Under the pieces are notes generated by a model. It had not been told where the DNA came from and ran no database searches. It was given only the letters and a program-made list of their open reading frames with translations. This document shows positions 45,478-53,686 of a stretch of DNA of 64,000 bases, piece by piece. The DNA is from Enterococcus saccharolyticus subsp. saccharolyticus (lineage in GTDB: Bacteria; Bacillota; Bacilli; Lactobacillales; Enterococcaceae): positions 701,501 through 765,500 of the forward strand of contig NZ_CP118957.1 of NCBI RefSeq assembly GCF_029023825.1. Direction: 5' to 3'. The translations under genes were made by a program, and so were the position numbers. How positions within the stretch are numbered: position 1 is the first letter of the stretch; every line of letters starts with the position of its first letter.

Positions 45478-46191
45478 ATGAAAAAGTGGGTATTCGGAAT
45501 ACTTTGTGCCAGCGTATTACTTGGAGGATGGACTTATTGGTCTTTTGAACAAAAACAACAAGTTGCGGTAAAAGCGATGGAGCAAATCAATAAAAATAAC
45601 CAACAAGTTAGTTTGACGGGGGAGCTGCGTAAACAAGTCAAACAATTAACTAAAGAAGGCTATCTGAAAGAAGACATCACTAAGAAAGAAGTCAATCAAT
45701 TATCGAAAGAGCTAGAAAAATTGCAGCGTACAAACCAGTACTTGATTTCAGAGTATCAATTAAAAAATGTGTCGTTTGATGATTTTGCATTTGTCGAAAA
45801 ACAATTAGATATTGTTTATGAAAAGATGGCGATTCAAGAATCGGTGAATGATTTATTCGATTCTAAAAAAATGGCATTGAATGGTTCTCAAATCAAAGAC
45901 AATTTGCCTTTAAGAAAAAATCTAAAAGATTCTGAGTTAGTTGCGCTACGTCAAGATTTAAACAATGTTTTTGGCAGTCGTGATGTGGAATTTCGTGAAA
46001 GTATCGAACGACTATTAACCACTACGGAAGAACAATTACGCTTAAAAAACGCGGCATTAGATCGATTACATCAAGCAAAAAAAGAGAACCATTTAACTGA
46101 AATTGATCAATACTATATCGAGATGGTGATTGATATTTTAAATAATAAAAAAGATCAAGAACAAGTCGCTGCTGAATTAGAGAAGTTTTAG
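45478..46191 (+). CDS. Membrane-anchored coiled-coil protein, function unknown
   Basis: This is a 237-residue protein with an N-terminal uncleaved signal or anchor (WVFGILCASVLLGGWTYW). The rest is a highly charged, K/E/Q/L-rich region with heptad character predicted to be extracytoplasmic coiled coil. No catalytic motif is visible. Its ribosome site is gggaggat. It ends in a strong hairpin. Confidence 0.75.
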   Translation: MKKWVFGILCASVLLGGWTYWSFEQKQQVAVKAMEQINKNNQQVSLTGELRKQVKQLTKEGYLKEDITKKEVNQLSKELEKLQRTNQYLISEYQLKNVSFDDFAFVEKQLDIVYEKMAIQESVNDLFDSKKMALNGSQIKDNLPLRKNLKDSELVALRQDLNNVFGSRDVEFRESIERLLTTTEEQLRLKNAALDRLHQAKKENHLTEIDQYYIEMVIDILNNKKDQEQVAAELEKF

Positions 46192-46195
46192 CTAA

Positions 46196-46231
46196 AAAAT
46201 CCATTTCCCGAATGAAGGAAATGGATTTTTT
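46196..46231. terminator. Bidirectional terminator
   Basis: The hairpin aaaaatccatttcc/ggaaatggattttt with a short loop separates the coiled-coil gene and the convergent membrane-protein gene. Confidence 0.88.
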
Positions 46232-46233
46232 GT

Positions 46234-46827
46234 TTAAGATTTTCGTTGTAAACGTAACACGCGTTTGGCAAACCACCAGTTGCGGATGGATGGTGCATAG
46301 ACGAGTCCGACACTGATAATGATGATAACTATCGTTTGGATTGCTAAATCTTTCCAAAAAGAAGGATAGTCGTTCAATACCATATTCGTTAAATCAAGTT
46401 TCAATAATCCGAAAAAGATAAATCCACCAATAATCATGGTGAGACAAACGGGTAATCGAATTTCTGGTGAAGTGGTAAATTGGCTATTATTTTCTAGAGA
46501 AATTTTGTTTAACGTACGTTCACTAAGGTATAAAAGGAGGAAACTCATACCTAACATTAGTAATAGGAACAGCAAGGGAGTCCCTGTTTTTCCCGGAACG
46601 CGAACAAAAAGCGCCGACAATGAAATAAAACGGATTTGTTCAAAGAAATAGGTCACGAGTAGATTTAAATTGCTATACGCCCAAGAAAAATTTTGTATTA
46701 AAGTAAGGAAACCTACAAATATTACTAAAGGACCAAAGACGAGATTACCTAACATTGTGCCAAGAAAAATCCCAGCAGCTAACACAAAGATAAGGAATAT
46801 CCAATGACTGAACCCTGAATAGAACAA
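46234..46827 (-). CDS. Multi-spanning membrane protein, N-terminus uncertain
   Basis: This has about six hydrophobic helices over 197 residues and no motif I recognise. The first start codon is a TTG at 46827, inside what looks like coding sequence: in-frame codons upstream read WAKKYVGIPKPYINATFSQL. A strong aaaggagg lies near 46890 on this strand but no start codon follows it in this frame; a CTG follows in another frame. A run of seven A near 46873 lies between. A one-base indel there would join the ribosome site to the frame. It follows the XRE gene on the same strand. Confidence 0.6.
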   Translation of the reverse strand: MFYSGFSHWIFLIFVLAAGIFLGTMLGNLVFGPLVIFVGFLTLIQNFSWAYSNLNLLVTYFFEQIRFISLSALFVRVPGKTGTPLLFLLLMLGMSFLLLYLSERTLNKISLENNSQFTTSPEIRLPVCLTMIIGGFIFFGLLKLDLTNMVLNDYPSFWKDLAIQTIVIIIISVGLVYAPSIRNWWFAKRVLRLQRKS

Positions 46828-46950
46828 TTGAGAGAACGTCGCATTTATATATGGTTTGGGAATTCCTACATATTTTTTTGCCCAGGATAATTCCTCCTTT
46901 ATATTTACACTTCTAACTTACTAAAAGTTAGATTGTAAGACAAAGGATAG

Positions 46951-47160
46951 TTATTCTTCTGGTTGATATTCTAAAATATCGCCCGGTTGGCAATCTAAAG
47001 CTTTACAAATGGCTTCTAAGGTAGAAAAACGAATGGCATTCACATGCCCATTTTTTAATTTTGAGAGATTGACATTACTAATACCGACTTTGTCTGATAG
47101 TTCATTTAAACTTATTTTTCGATCTGCCATGATACGATCGAGTCGCGAAATAATTGGCAT
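46951..47160 (-). CDS. XRE/Cro-family transcription regulator (small, YozG-like)
   Basis: This is a 69-residue helix-turn-helix protein. The HTH runs from NELSDKVGISNVNLSKLKNG, with CKALDCQPGDILEY as the typical C-terminal helix. I start it at ATG 47160 (MPIISRL); a GTG at 47169 is possible. It directly follows the DUF2975 remnant, and such pairs are common in Firmicutes. Confidence 0.85.
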   Translation of the reverse strand: MPIISRLDRIMADRKISLNELSDKVGISNVNLSKLKNGHVNAIRFSTLEAICKALDCQPGDILEYQPEE

Positions 47161-47172
47161 TTGTCTCACATC

Positions 47173-47736
47173 CTAAACAGTTTCATCCACTTCATATTGG
47201 AGTGTAGCACCATATTTAAATACTTCCAACAATAAAGAAACACCAATTGCGAATAGTAGAGAAGTATTAAGACTAATCTTTATCTCGAGTGATTGGGTAA
47301 AAAGGGCAGAGAGAAACGGATTAATAATCATTGGTGCGAGTGGATACACATATAACCAAAAAGAGATTTTTTGCAATTGCTGTACAATTTGTGAATCAAA
47401 AACGGGTGTGCCTTGCGCAATTTTTTCAAATAATTGTTTGGTACGATAAAGAATGACTAAGAAGAAGGGCGCATATAGAAACAAAGAAGCTATTGTAAAG
47501 TTTTTCATCATTGTTTTGGTAGGTATCCCCCAAGAGTATTGATATTAAAAAGATAAAGAAAAATTATCGTCCGATTTTATGTTATTGGAGGTCAGCGGAT
47601 AATGAGAAAAAAATAGCATAGCGAGTGCTAATAAAAGAGTGGCAGTTACAAGCCAAAAAGAAATGTGAAAAAATAGGGCCAAAAATTTGGAACGTTTTTG
47701 AATTTTTTGCTGTGTCATTAATGAAATCCTTTTCAT
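47173..47736 (-). pseudogene. DUF2975-family membrane protein split by an in-frame TAA
   Basis: Two pieces lie in the same frame. The N-terminal piece (47736-47548, MKRISLMTQQKIQKRSKF and one helix) ends at a TAA at 47547-47545. The frame then runs on as YQYSWGIPTKTMMKNFTIAS through KTKQLFEKI-like sequence (YRTKQLFEKIAQGTPVFDSQ) to KYGATLQYEVDETV, the normal DUF2975 end. Together they make a full-length 187-residue protein with three or four helices. A single nonsense codon seems to have broken it. Confidence 0.8.
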
Positions 47737-47838
47737 TTTAAATTTATTTTAGCAATATTTTTAATGATTAACAACTAATAATTAACGTTTATCGTTAAAA
47801 AACTTCCTTTCTCAACTTTTTGTTGAAAAAAATGTAAC

Positions 47839-47862
47839 GTGTAAAGAAAAAACTCTTTACAC
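47839..47862. repeat. Perfect 9-bp palindrome overlapping the rpsP promoter
   Basis: GTGTAAAGA and TCTTTACAC flank six bases. The right arm contains the -35 element (TTTACA) of the rpsP promoter, so it could be an operator. Confidence 0.6.
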
Positions 47863-47884
47863 CTTTGTTAAAACCTGTTAAACT
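47856..47884 (+). promoter_or_regulatory. rpsP promoter
   Basis: TTTACA (47856-47861), a 17-base spacer ending in TGT and TAAACT (47879-47884). Confidence 0.75.
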
Positions 47885-47919
47885 AGCTCTTGTGATTAAA
47901 ACTAATGGAGGTGTAAATA

Positions 47920-48195
47920 ATGGCAGTAAAAATTCGTTTAAAACGCATGGGTTCTAAAAAGAGTCCTTTTTACCGTATTGTAGTAGCAGATTCACGTTCT
48001 CCTCGTGATGGACGTTTCATCGAAACAGTAGGTACTTATAATCCTTTAACAAACCCAGCTCAAGTAACAATCAAAGAAGATTTAGTTCTTGATTGGTTAT
48101 CAAAAGGTGCGCAACCTTCTGATACAGTTCGTAACTTACTTTCTAAAGAAGGCGTTATGAAAAAACACCACGAAGCTAAATTCTCTAAGAAATAA
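47920..48195 (+). CDS. rpsP: Ribosomal protein bS16
   Basis: This 91-residue protein begins [20 protein letters not shown] and has the S16 core [13 protein letters not shown] and TVGTYNPL. It binds 16S rRNA early in 30S assembly. A ribosome site ggaggtg precedes it. khpA follows 11 bases downstream, the usual partner; rimM and trmD do not follow. Confidence 0.98.
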   Translation: MAVKIRLKRMGSKKSPFYRIVVADSRSPRDGRFIETVGTYNPLTNPAQVTIKEDLVLDWLSKGAQPSDTVRNLLSKEGVMKKHHEAKFSKK

Positions 48196-48206
48196 GGAGA
48201 TAAAGT

Positions 48207-48452
48207 ATGAAAGATTTGACAGATTTAGTCTTAACAATCGTTCGTCCTTTAGTAACCCAGCCTGACCAAGTTTCTTTAGAAATTGTAGAGTCAGACGATT
48301 TCTTTGAATATAATTTATCTGTTGCACCGGAAGATATTGGTCGCATCATCGGTAAACAAGGTCGTGTAGCGAAAGCTATTCGTACAATCGTTTATGGTGT
48401 GCGTACAGAAGGACCTAAAAAGGTTCGATTAAATATCTTGGACGGTAAATAA
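48207..48452 (+). CDS. khpA: KhpA, KH-domain RNA-binding protein
   Basis: This 81-residue protein is a single KH domain with the GxxG loop in IGRIIGKQGRVAKAIRTIV. KhpA forms a complex with KhpB and affects division and cell size in streptococci. It follows rpsP as in most Firmicutes, and a terminator hairpin is directly downstream. Confidence 0.93.
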   Translation: MKDLTDLVLTIVRPLVTQPDQVSLEIVESDDFFEYNLSVAPEDIGRIIGKQGRVAKAIRTIVYGVRTEGPKKVRLNILDGK

Positions 48453-48459
48453 ACATGAA

Positions 48460-48496
48460 CACCAAGTTGTCTTAGTAGGATAGCTTGGTTTTTTTG
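48460..48496 (+). terminator. rpsP-khpA terminator
   Basis: The hairpin accaagttgtc/gatagcttggt (with a mismatch) and seven-base loop is followed by T-rich sequence. Confidence 0.8.
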
Positions 48497-48608
48497 TTAT
48501 TTTTTATGAGAAACAAGTAAAAGTTTTGTATGAAAAATCAGTCTCTAGCACCATGTTCCTTGACCAAATTCCAAGGATAATAGAAAATAAAAGAGAGGAG
48601 GCGATTGA

Positions 48609-48869
48609 ATGGAACAATTGATTGCTTTAGCTATTGTGATTTTACTTATTGTTTTTATTGTCAAAGTTGGTTCAGCCATTTGGCGTTTGTTAGGAATTTT
48701 ATTACTAGCCTTTCTTGTGTGGGTTTTCCGAGCGGAGATTATGGCACAAATTAATGAATGGGCACGTATGATAGGTTCTGAGAATTTTTTAGAAGATGCC
48801 AAACAATTTATTTTAACTATTTGGGATATGTTAGTTCAATGGTTTGGTGATTTTATTAATCAATTTTAA
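48609..48869 (+). CDS. Small membrane protein, unknown
   Basis: This is an 86-residue protein with two N-terminal hydrophobic helices (IALAIVILLIVFIVKV, LLGILLLAFLVWVF) and a hydrophilic C-terminus (AQINEWARMIGSENFLEDA). I see no known domain. The ribosome site gaggaggcg is good. It may be co-transcribed with the lipoprotein gene that follows. Confidence 0.7.
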   Translation: MEQLIALAIVILLIVFIVKVGSAIWRLLGILLLAFLVWVFRAEIMAQINEWARMIGSENFLEDAKQFILTIWDMLVQWFGDFINQF

Positions 48870-48906
48870 TCATCAATAGTCAGAGATGAAAGAAGAGGCG
48901 AGAAAG

Positions 48907-49848
48907 ATGAAAAAAATGGCATTCGTCGGTATTCCTATGTTTTTACTTCTATTGGTGGGATGCGGACAAACAAGCGAAAAACCAGGAGAAACAGTAACAA
49001 CAAATGAAACCGAAGTAGCAGAAACAACTCAGACAAGCGATTCGTCAACTGTAGAATCAAGTACCATTAATACTAAGACTGAGGCGTCAACGACAGCAGA
49101 AACGAATGCATCAACATCTATCGTTGAATCAGAAACAACTGAAACATCAACCGCTACAACAAACACGACAGACATGTCATCAGCAGTAGCAACAACCTCA
49201 ACAGAAACCGCATCTTCAGAGTCGACTTCATCAAGTGAAGCTACCCAAACAGATGCGATGACACAATTGCAAACGAATTTTCCGAATATTGCCTTTCCAA
49301 CAAATGTTCCACATACTCAAGGGAATGTAGTGAACGTAGCTAGTGGAGGCGATGAAAATCATTTGTCGGTTTTGTATTTTGATATGGCAACGCCAATGAT
49401 TTTAAATAAATCCGAATTGAATTTTGAAACACCAATTGCTCGTTTCCAACAAACTATTTATCCATCCGAAACAGAAGCAAAAATTGCGGTAGAATTACGT
49501 GTCGATATGAGTGGACAACCCGTTGATTTAGGTTACAATATTACTGGATATCAACAAGGTGCTGCCGGTTCTTCCTATATCGCTTGGAAAGAAGGAAATT
49601 GGAACCTTTTAGTCCGTGCCAATAATCTGGAACAACAAGATCCAGTAGCAATGGCCAAGCAAGTGGTAGAATATTTAGAAGGAGCGATATTGCCAGCTCC
49701 ACAACATATCGGTCAAATTACGATTGATATGGCGGGTTCTGAGTATGAAACGAATCAGGTGACATGGCAAGTAAATAATGTCGTTTACTCAATTAATCAT
49801 CAAGATGCGATGGCAGCCTTGCAAATGGCTGTGTCCACACAACAATAA
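48907..49848 (+). CDS. Secreted lipoprotein with Ser/Thr-rich linker
   Basis: The signal peptide ends in a lipobox LLVGC near residue 19. About 100 residues of T/S/E-rich linker with repeated TETS-like units follow. A folded C-terminal domain of about 190 residues starts at DAMTQLQTNFPNIAFPTN. The domain has no hallmark I recognise, and the linker suggests exposure through the cell wall. The frame opens at 48886, but ATG 48907 gives MKKMAFVGI, a normal signal. Confidence 0.75.
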   Translation: MKKMAFVGIPMFLLLLVGCGQTSEKPGETVTTNETEVAETTQTSDSSTVESSTINTKTEASTTAETNASTSIVESETTETSTATTNTTDMSSAVATTSTETASSESTSSSEATQTDAMTQLQTNFPNIAFPTNVPHTQGNVVNVASGGDENHLSVLYFDMATPMILNKSELNFETPIARFQQTIYPSETEAKIAVELRVDMSGQPVDLGYNITGYQQGAAGSSYIAWKEGNWNLLVRANNLEQQDPVAMAKQVVEYLEGAILPAPQHIGQITIDMAGSEYETNQVTWQVNNVVYSINHQDAMAALQMAVSTQQ

Positions 49849-49852
49849 TCCG

Positions 49853-49889
49853 TTGACACCGTTGAAATTTTTTCAACGGTGTTTTTTTA
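49853..49889 (+). terminator. Lipoprotein gene terminator
   Basis: The hairpin acaccgttgaaa/ttcaacggtgt with a four-base loop is followed by a T-run. Confidence 0.88.
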
Positions 49890-49950
49890 GGGATAATGAA
49901 AGACCCACTAATCATGCTACAAGAATAAATAGCTAGGCAGATTTATATAA

Positions 49951-49965
49951 CTTACAATTAGTAAG
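49951..49965. promoter_or_regulatory. TTAC-N5-GTAA palindrome, candidate CatR/YodB-type operator
   Basis: CTTACAATTAGTAAG ends just before the -10 TATAAT at 49969-49974 of the CatE-like gene. B. subtilis YodB and CatR, which repress azoR1 and catDE, bind TTAC-N5-GTAA-type sites. A nearly identical site is at 62812-62826 before an azoreductase. Confidence 0.75.
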
Positions 49966-50003
49966 GTGTATAATAGAGTGAAACTGAAAGAAAGAAGGTA
50001 TAC

Positions 50004-50867
50004 ATGATGAACAATCACTCACGATTTCAATTATCTGAACAGACCCATCCAGGAATGGTTGCTTTAAAAGTAGCAGATTTACCAAAAATGACTGGCTTTT
50101 ATCAAGATCTTGGTTTGCATGTATTAGAAACAACCCCACAGCAAACTATTCTAGGAGTAGAGCAAACGCCTTTAATCATTTTAAAGCAATTAGCTTATCC
50201 AAATCCCTTAACACGTAAAACAGGCTTATACCATGTTGCTTTTTTATTACCCACTAGAAAAGATCTAGGAAATACCCTGTTTCATTATGTGACAGCTAAA
50301 ATTCCCATCGATGGTGCAAGTGATCATGGGTATAGTGAAGCGTTGTATTTAACAGATCCAGAAGGCAATGGGATTGAAGTCTATCGTGATAAACCAATGT
50401 CAGAATGGGATATTCGTGAAGATGGAGAAATTGTAGGTATTACGGTGGCAATGGACGCAGATGGTGTCTTAGCAGCAGGCGATCGTAGTCATAAAGATTT
50501 TCCTGCAGGAACAAAAATTGGTCATGTACATTTAAAAGTAGCTGATTTAGAAACGACTGAAACTTTTTATACAGAAATTTTAGGTTTTTCGTTAAAAAGT
50601 GATTTTGGCAATCAAGCAAAGTTTTTTGCAGCAGGTACATATCATCATCACGTGGGGACAAATATTTGGAGTGGTCGCCAGTTACCGCCAATGGATGAAA
50701 AAGATTTAGGGTTAGACTATGTCACTTTTTTTGTGAACGAACAAGCAGAATTAGAGGCATTAGTAGCCAATTGGCAAGAAAAAGAAGTCCTTTACGAAGC
50801 AAGCGACACACAATTACAAATTATTGATCCAAATGGCATCCAGTTTTATTTCCAAGTAGCGCAATAA
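50004..50867 (+). CDS. catE: CatE-like extradiol dioxygenase (two VOC domains)
   Basis: This has 287 residues with two vicinal-oxygen-chelate halves (residues about 15-125 and 175-285), as in catechol 2,3-dioxygenases of the CatE type. Probable metal ligands are His in IGHVHLKVADL, His in AGTYHHHVGTNIW and Glu/Asp of the last strand (IIDPNGIQFYF). It may cleave catechol or other toxic quinols. The promoter carries a quinone-regulator-type operator, which fits. A strong hairpin follows. Confidence 0.88.
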   Translation: MMNNHSRFQLSEQTHPGMVALKVADLPKMTGFYQDLGLHVLETTPQQTILGVEQTPLIILKQLAYPNPLTRKTGLYHVAFLLPTRKDLGNTLFHYVTAKIPIDGASDHGYSEALYLTDPEGNGIEVYRDKPMSEWDIREDGEIVGITVAMDADGVLAAGDRSHKDFPAGTKIGHVHLKVADLETTETFYTEILGFSLKSDFGNQAKFFAAGTYHHHVGTNIWSGRQLPPMDEKDLGLDYVTFFVNEQAELEALVANWQEKEVLYEASDTQLQIIDPNGIQFYFQVAQ

Positions 50868-50878
50868 TGAGATATTCT

Positions 50879-50933
50879 TAAAAAAACACGAAACAATTTC
50901 TTAAAGAAAAAAGAATTGTTTCGTGTTTTTTGT
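50879..50933 (+). terminator. catE terminator
   Basis: The hairpin aaaaacacgaaacaatt/aattgtttcgtgttttt with a loop of about 17 bases and T-rich downstream sequence. Confidence 0.88.
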
Positions 50934-50972
50934 TTGGATTTGGGAACATTAATGACTCGGCGTAGGATTTAA

Positions 50973-50981
50973 TGGTAAAAT
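50973..50981 (+). promoter_or_regulatory. Extended -10 of the ABC exporter genes
   Basis: TGGTAAAAT lies 32 bases before the ATPase start codon. Confidence 0.5.
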
Positions 50982-51012
50982 AAGACACAATAAGTCATAA
51001 CGAGGTGAAAAA

Positions 51013-51690
51013 ATGTTAGAAGTAAAACAAGTGCATGTCGCATTCAAAAATCAATTGCTTTTACAAAATGCTTCTTTTACAGTTGAAGATGCATCAATTA
51101 CTTGTTTGGTTGCGCCGAACGGTACTGGAAAAACAGCGTTACTTAATGTAATCTGTGGGTTATTGCCAAGCAAAACCGGTGGGATTAAATGTAACGGAAT
51201 TTCTTTGCGATCAAAGCGTCGGGCTTTTTTACATCAACTTTTCTTTGTACAAAATGCAGACGATTTATTTGCTAATTTAACAGTAAAAGATCATTTGCGC
51301 TATGTAAAAAAAATGTGGCAATCAAGAATTGATATTGCACGAGTCTTAACACAAGTCGAATTAACGACAAGCCAGAATAAACAAATTCAGCAGTTATCCT
51401 TGGATAAAAAGCAACAGCTATTATTGGCAATGGCAATTGTCAGCGATGCACCGGTTGTCTTGATGGATGAACCATTAAATGGATTAGATGTAGAAGCCAC
51501 GCAAAAATTTGAACAGATTTTTATGAGCTTACGTGAACAAGGAAAAACGCTACTTATTGCGTCTCATCAGTTAGATAGTGTGGGACGAGTTAGTGATAAA
51601 ATCTTGTTTTTGAAAGAACAACAAATCTTAACCGTAGAAAATCTGGGACAAGATATTGCAACGCAATATGCAGAAATGTATTTAATTTAG
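51013..51690 (+). CDS. ABC exporter ATP-binding protein
   Basis: This is a 225-residue ABC ATPase. Walker A is APNGTGKTALL, the Q-loop is LFFVQNADDLF, Walker B is VVLMDEPLNGLD and the H-loop IASHQLD. The signature motif is unusual (QLSLDKKQQLLLA instead of LSGGQ), so the ATPase may be degenerate, but variants are common in this class. It is followed by a permease gene, and the two look like an ABC-2 type exporter. Confidence 0.85.
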   Translation: MLEVKQVHVAFKNQLLLQNASFTVEDASITCLVAPNGTGKTALLNVICGLLPSKTGGIKCNGISLRSKRRAFLHQLFFVQNADDLFANLTVKDHLRYVKKMWQSRIDIARVLTQVELTTSQNKQIQQLSLDKKQQLLLAMAIVSDAPVVLMDEPLNGLDVEATQKFEQIFMSLREQGKTLLIASHQLDSVGRVSDKILFLKEQQILTVENLGQDIATQYAEMYLI

Positions 51691-51702
51691 GAGATGAAGG
51701 AA

Positions 51703-52854
51703 ATGTTTGAACAAATGCGTATCGACATGAAGCGCTATATAAAATCAAGGTTTGCGTTCTTCTCCTTTTTATTATTAGCACTTCTTTTTTTAGCAAGTTT
51801 ATTTAGTGGTTTAGGAAAAGCAGAAACACAACAATTAACAGCGCTTGGTGCCATCCAAGAAACGGCTTCACAAGTGCAAGCCAAAGCAGATAAATTATCA
51901 AAAGAGAAAAAAACAGACGAAGCAGACCGCGAAAAAGAACGACTCACTTATTTAGAACCACTGATTTCTGCCTATTCGTCAACAGGTAATACGCAAACAC
52001 GAAACGAATTAAATTTAGCGTATGCCAATTTCAATTTACAAGAATTTACCGCGGGACGTCAAAAAGAGATTCAATTGATTCCTTATCCAAATAAAACGCA
52101 AGAAATCACGCAAGCTTCTTTACAGCAAGATGTGTTGTACTATCAATATTTGGTGGATCACAAGATAGCAGAAGTACCTGATAGTAGTAGTCAACCTGCT
52201 GTAAATTATGTGTCAAATCAACTAATGTATCGTATCTCATCTGTCGTATTATTTGCTTTTTTAGCGATTCAAGCGGCGCATTTCTTTATGTTAGATAAGA
52301 AGCAGGGCTCGATTCGGTTCCTCAATGTTCTGCCAGTATCTAAGCATAAATTAGTGATGAGTAAAGTTTGGACCTTCTTTTTATTAAACGCCGGCTTATT
52401 TTTTGTCGTAGCGGTGATTGTTTTCGTCGTAGTGACTAGTTTAAATGGGTTTGGTCATTTGAATACGCCATTCCTACAAGCGATGGTTGGAAAAACAGAT
52501 GTCGCAACGATAGGACAATTTCTACTAGCTTACGGTAGCCTGTTTATTGCAGGAATGTTCTTTTTATCAATGCTTAGTGCCTTTGTTAGTTTGTTTACAC
52601 GGCATTTTCTTTCACACATTGCTTGGCTGTTAGTCGTCTTAGTAGTTGTTCAATTCGGTTGGCTACAAGCGAGTCAAGCACATGACTGGTTTTATTACTT
52701 GCCATTTCATTACCTAGACATTTCAACAATGTTATTTGGTGAAACGTCACTATTTATGCATCCAGTCGGTTTAGGAGTCGTCATCCTGATTGATTGGGCG
52801 GTGGTGTTTTATGTTGGTATTTTGCTAACATTCGGTTTCCGCAAACGATTATAA
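51703..52854 (+). CDS. ABC-2-type permease
   Basis: This has 383 residues with an N-terminal helix (FAFFSFLLLALLFLASLFSG), a large extracytoplasmic region (residues about 40-175) and five or more helices at the C-terminus. This is the ABC-2 family layout. The frame starts at 51694, but ATG 51703 has taggag 9 bases away. It forms an exporter with the preceding ATPase. The substrate is unknown. Confidence 0.8.
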   Translation: MFEQMRIDMKRYIKSRFAFFSFLLLALLFLASLFSGLGKAETQQLTALGAIQETASQVQAKADKLSKEKKTDEADREKERLTYLEPLISAYSSTGNTQTRNELNLAYANFNLQEFTAGRQKEIQLIPYPNKTQEITQASLQQDVLYYQYLVDHKIAEVPDSSSQPAVNYVSNQLMYRISSVVLFAFLAIQAAHFFMLDKKQGSIRFLNVLPVSKHKLVMSKVWTFFLLNAGLFFVVAVIVFVVVTSLNGFGHLNTPFLQAMVGKTDVATIGQFLLAYGSLFIAGMFFLSMLSAFVSLFTRHFLSHIAWLLVVLVVVQFGWLQASQAHDWFYYLPFHYLDISTMLFGETSLFMHPVGLGVVILIDWAVVFYVGILLTFGFRKRL

Positions 52855-52855
52855 A

Positions 52856-52892
52856 CAAAACGTCTTATGTAGTTTCCTACGTAAGACGTTTT
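52856..52892. terminator. Bidirectional terminator
   Basis: The hairpin aaaacgtcttatgtag/ctacgtaagacgtttt separates the permease and TetR genes. Confidence 0.9.
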
Positions 52893-52905
52893 TTGATTCT
52901 ATTAG

Positions 52906-53502
52906 TTATTGATTCGGTGCCATGCCTTTTAAAAGAATTTCTGTCCATTCTTGGGTATAAGGCAATAATTTTTCATATATTGTAGAATGTGACATCCCTT
53001 CAACCAGTGATTGGAAATATAGAATCAAAAATTCATCAGAATATTTTAAATCAACTTTACCTTCTTTTCGTCCACGATGAAAAAGGTCAAGCAACATATC
53101 GATGCTTTCTTTGCTATATTTTTCCATTAAGAGGGACAGCCCACGTTCGTTTTTTTCTGTCATATAGGCCATCATGTCTAAATAAAATTGTTTGCTAATT
53201 AGGTTTATTGCGTGCATTTTATTTTGACTCAAAGCAATCAAGGTTTCCTCAAATGGTAAATTTTTATCCATGATGACATGTGCTTCTTGTCGAATCTGAT
53301 CAATAAACATGGTAAACGTTTCGTGAATAAGGGTTTCTTTGTTGCCAAAATATTTAAAAATAGTGGTTTTTCCAACATTGGCTGCTTGGGCAATATCTTC
53401 TATTTTCAAAGTTTTCAATCCTTGTTCACGATTAAGTAACGTAAATGTCGTATCGATAATCTGTTGTTTTTTTTCTAAGGTTCTTTTTTCAAAGCCATTC
53501 AT
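52906..53502 (-). CDS. TetR-family transcription regulator
   Basis: This is a 198-residue TetR-type protein with HTH IEDIAQAANVGKTTIFKYF near residues 36-54. It is divergent from an ABC exporter operon starting at 53687, an arrangement typical of TetR repressors of drug exporters. Its promoter and that of the exporter share the 185-base gap. Confidence 0.88.
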   Translation of the reverse strand: MNGFEKRTLEKKQQIIDTTFTLLNREQGLKTLKIEDIAQAANVGKTTIFKYFGNKETLIHETFTMFIDQIRQEAHVIMDKNLPFEETLIALSQNKMHAINLISKQFYLDMMAYMTEKNERGLSLLMEKYSKESIDMLLDLFHRGRKEGKVDLKYSDEFLILYFQSLVEGMSHSTIYEKLLPYTQEWTEILLKGMAPNQ

Positions 53503-53686
53503 AAATTATCCTCCATTATTAAAACTTTTTTTGTTTAATCATTCGCCATTTTACTTCCTATATAGTATAGGAAATAAATTACATACTTTCAAATGATTAA
53601 AGTTCATAACTTTGTGAAAATGTGTTTGACGGCTGATGCAATGCTATCTATAATGGGGGCGTGCGCAAGCAAGGGAGGTTACTCAT

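Noticed and set aside
51013-51690. Calling the exporter ATPase a pseudogene because of its odd signature motif
   Set aside because: Walker A, Walker B and the H-loop are intact and a coupled permease follows, so only the signature is divergent.
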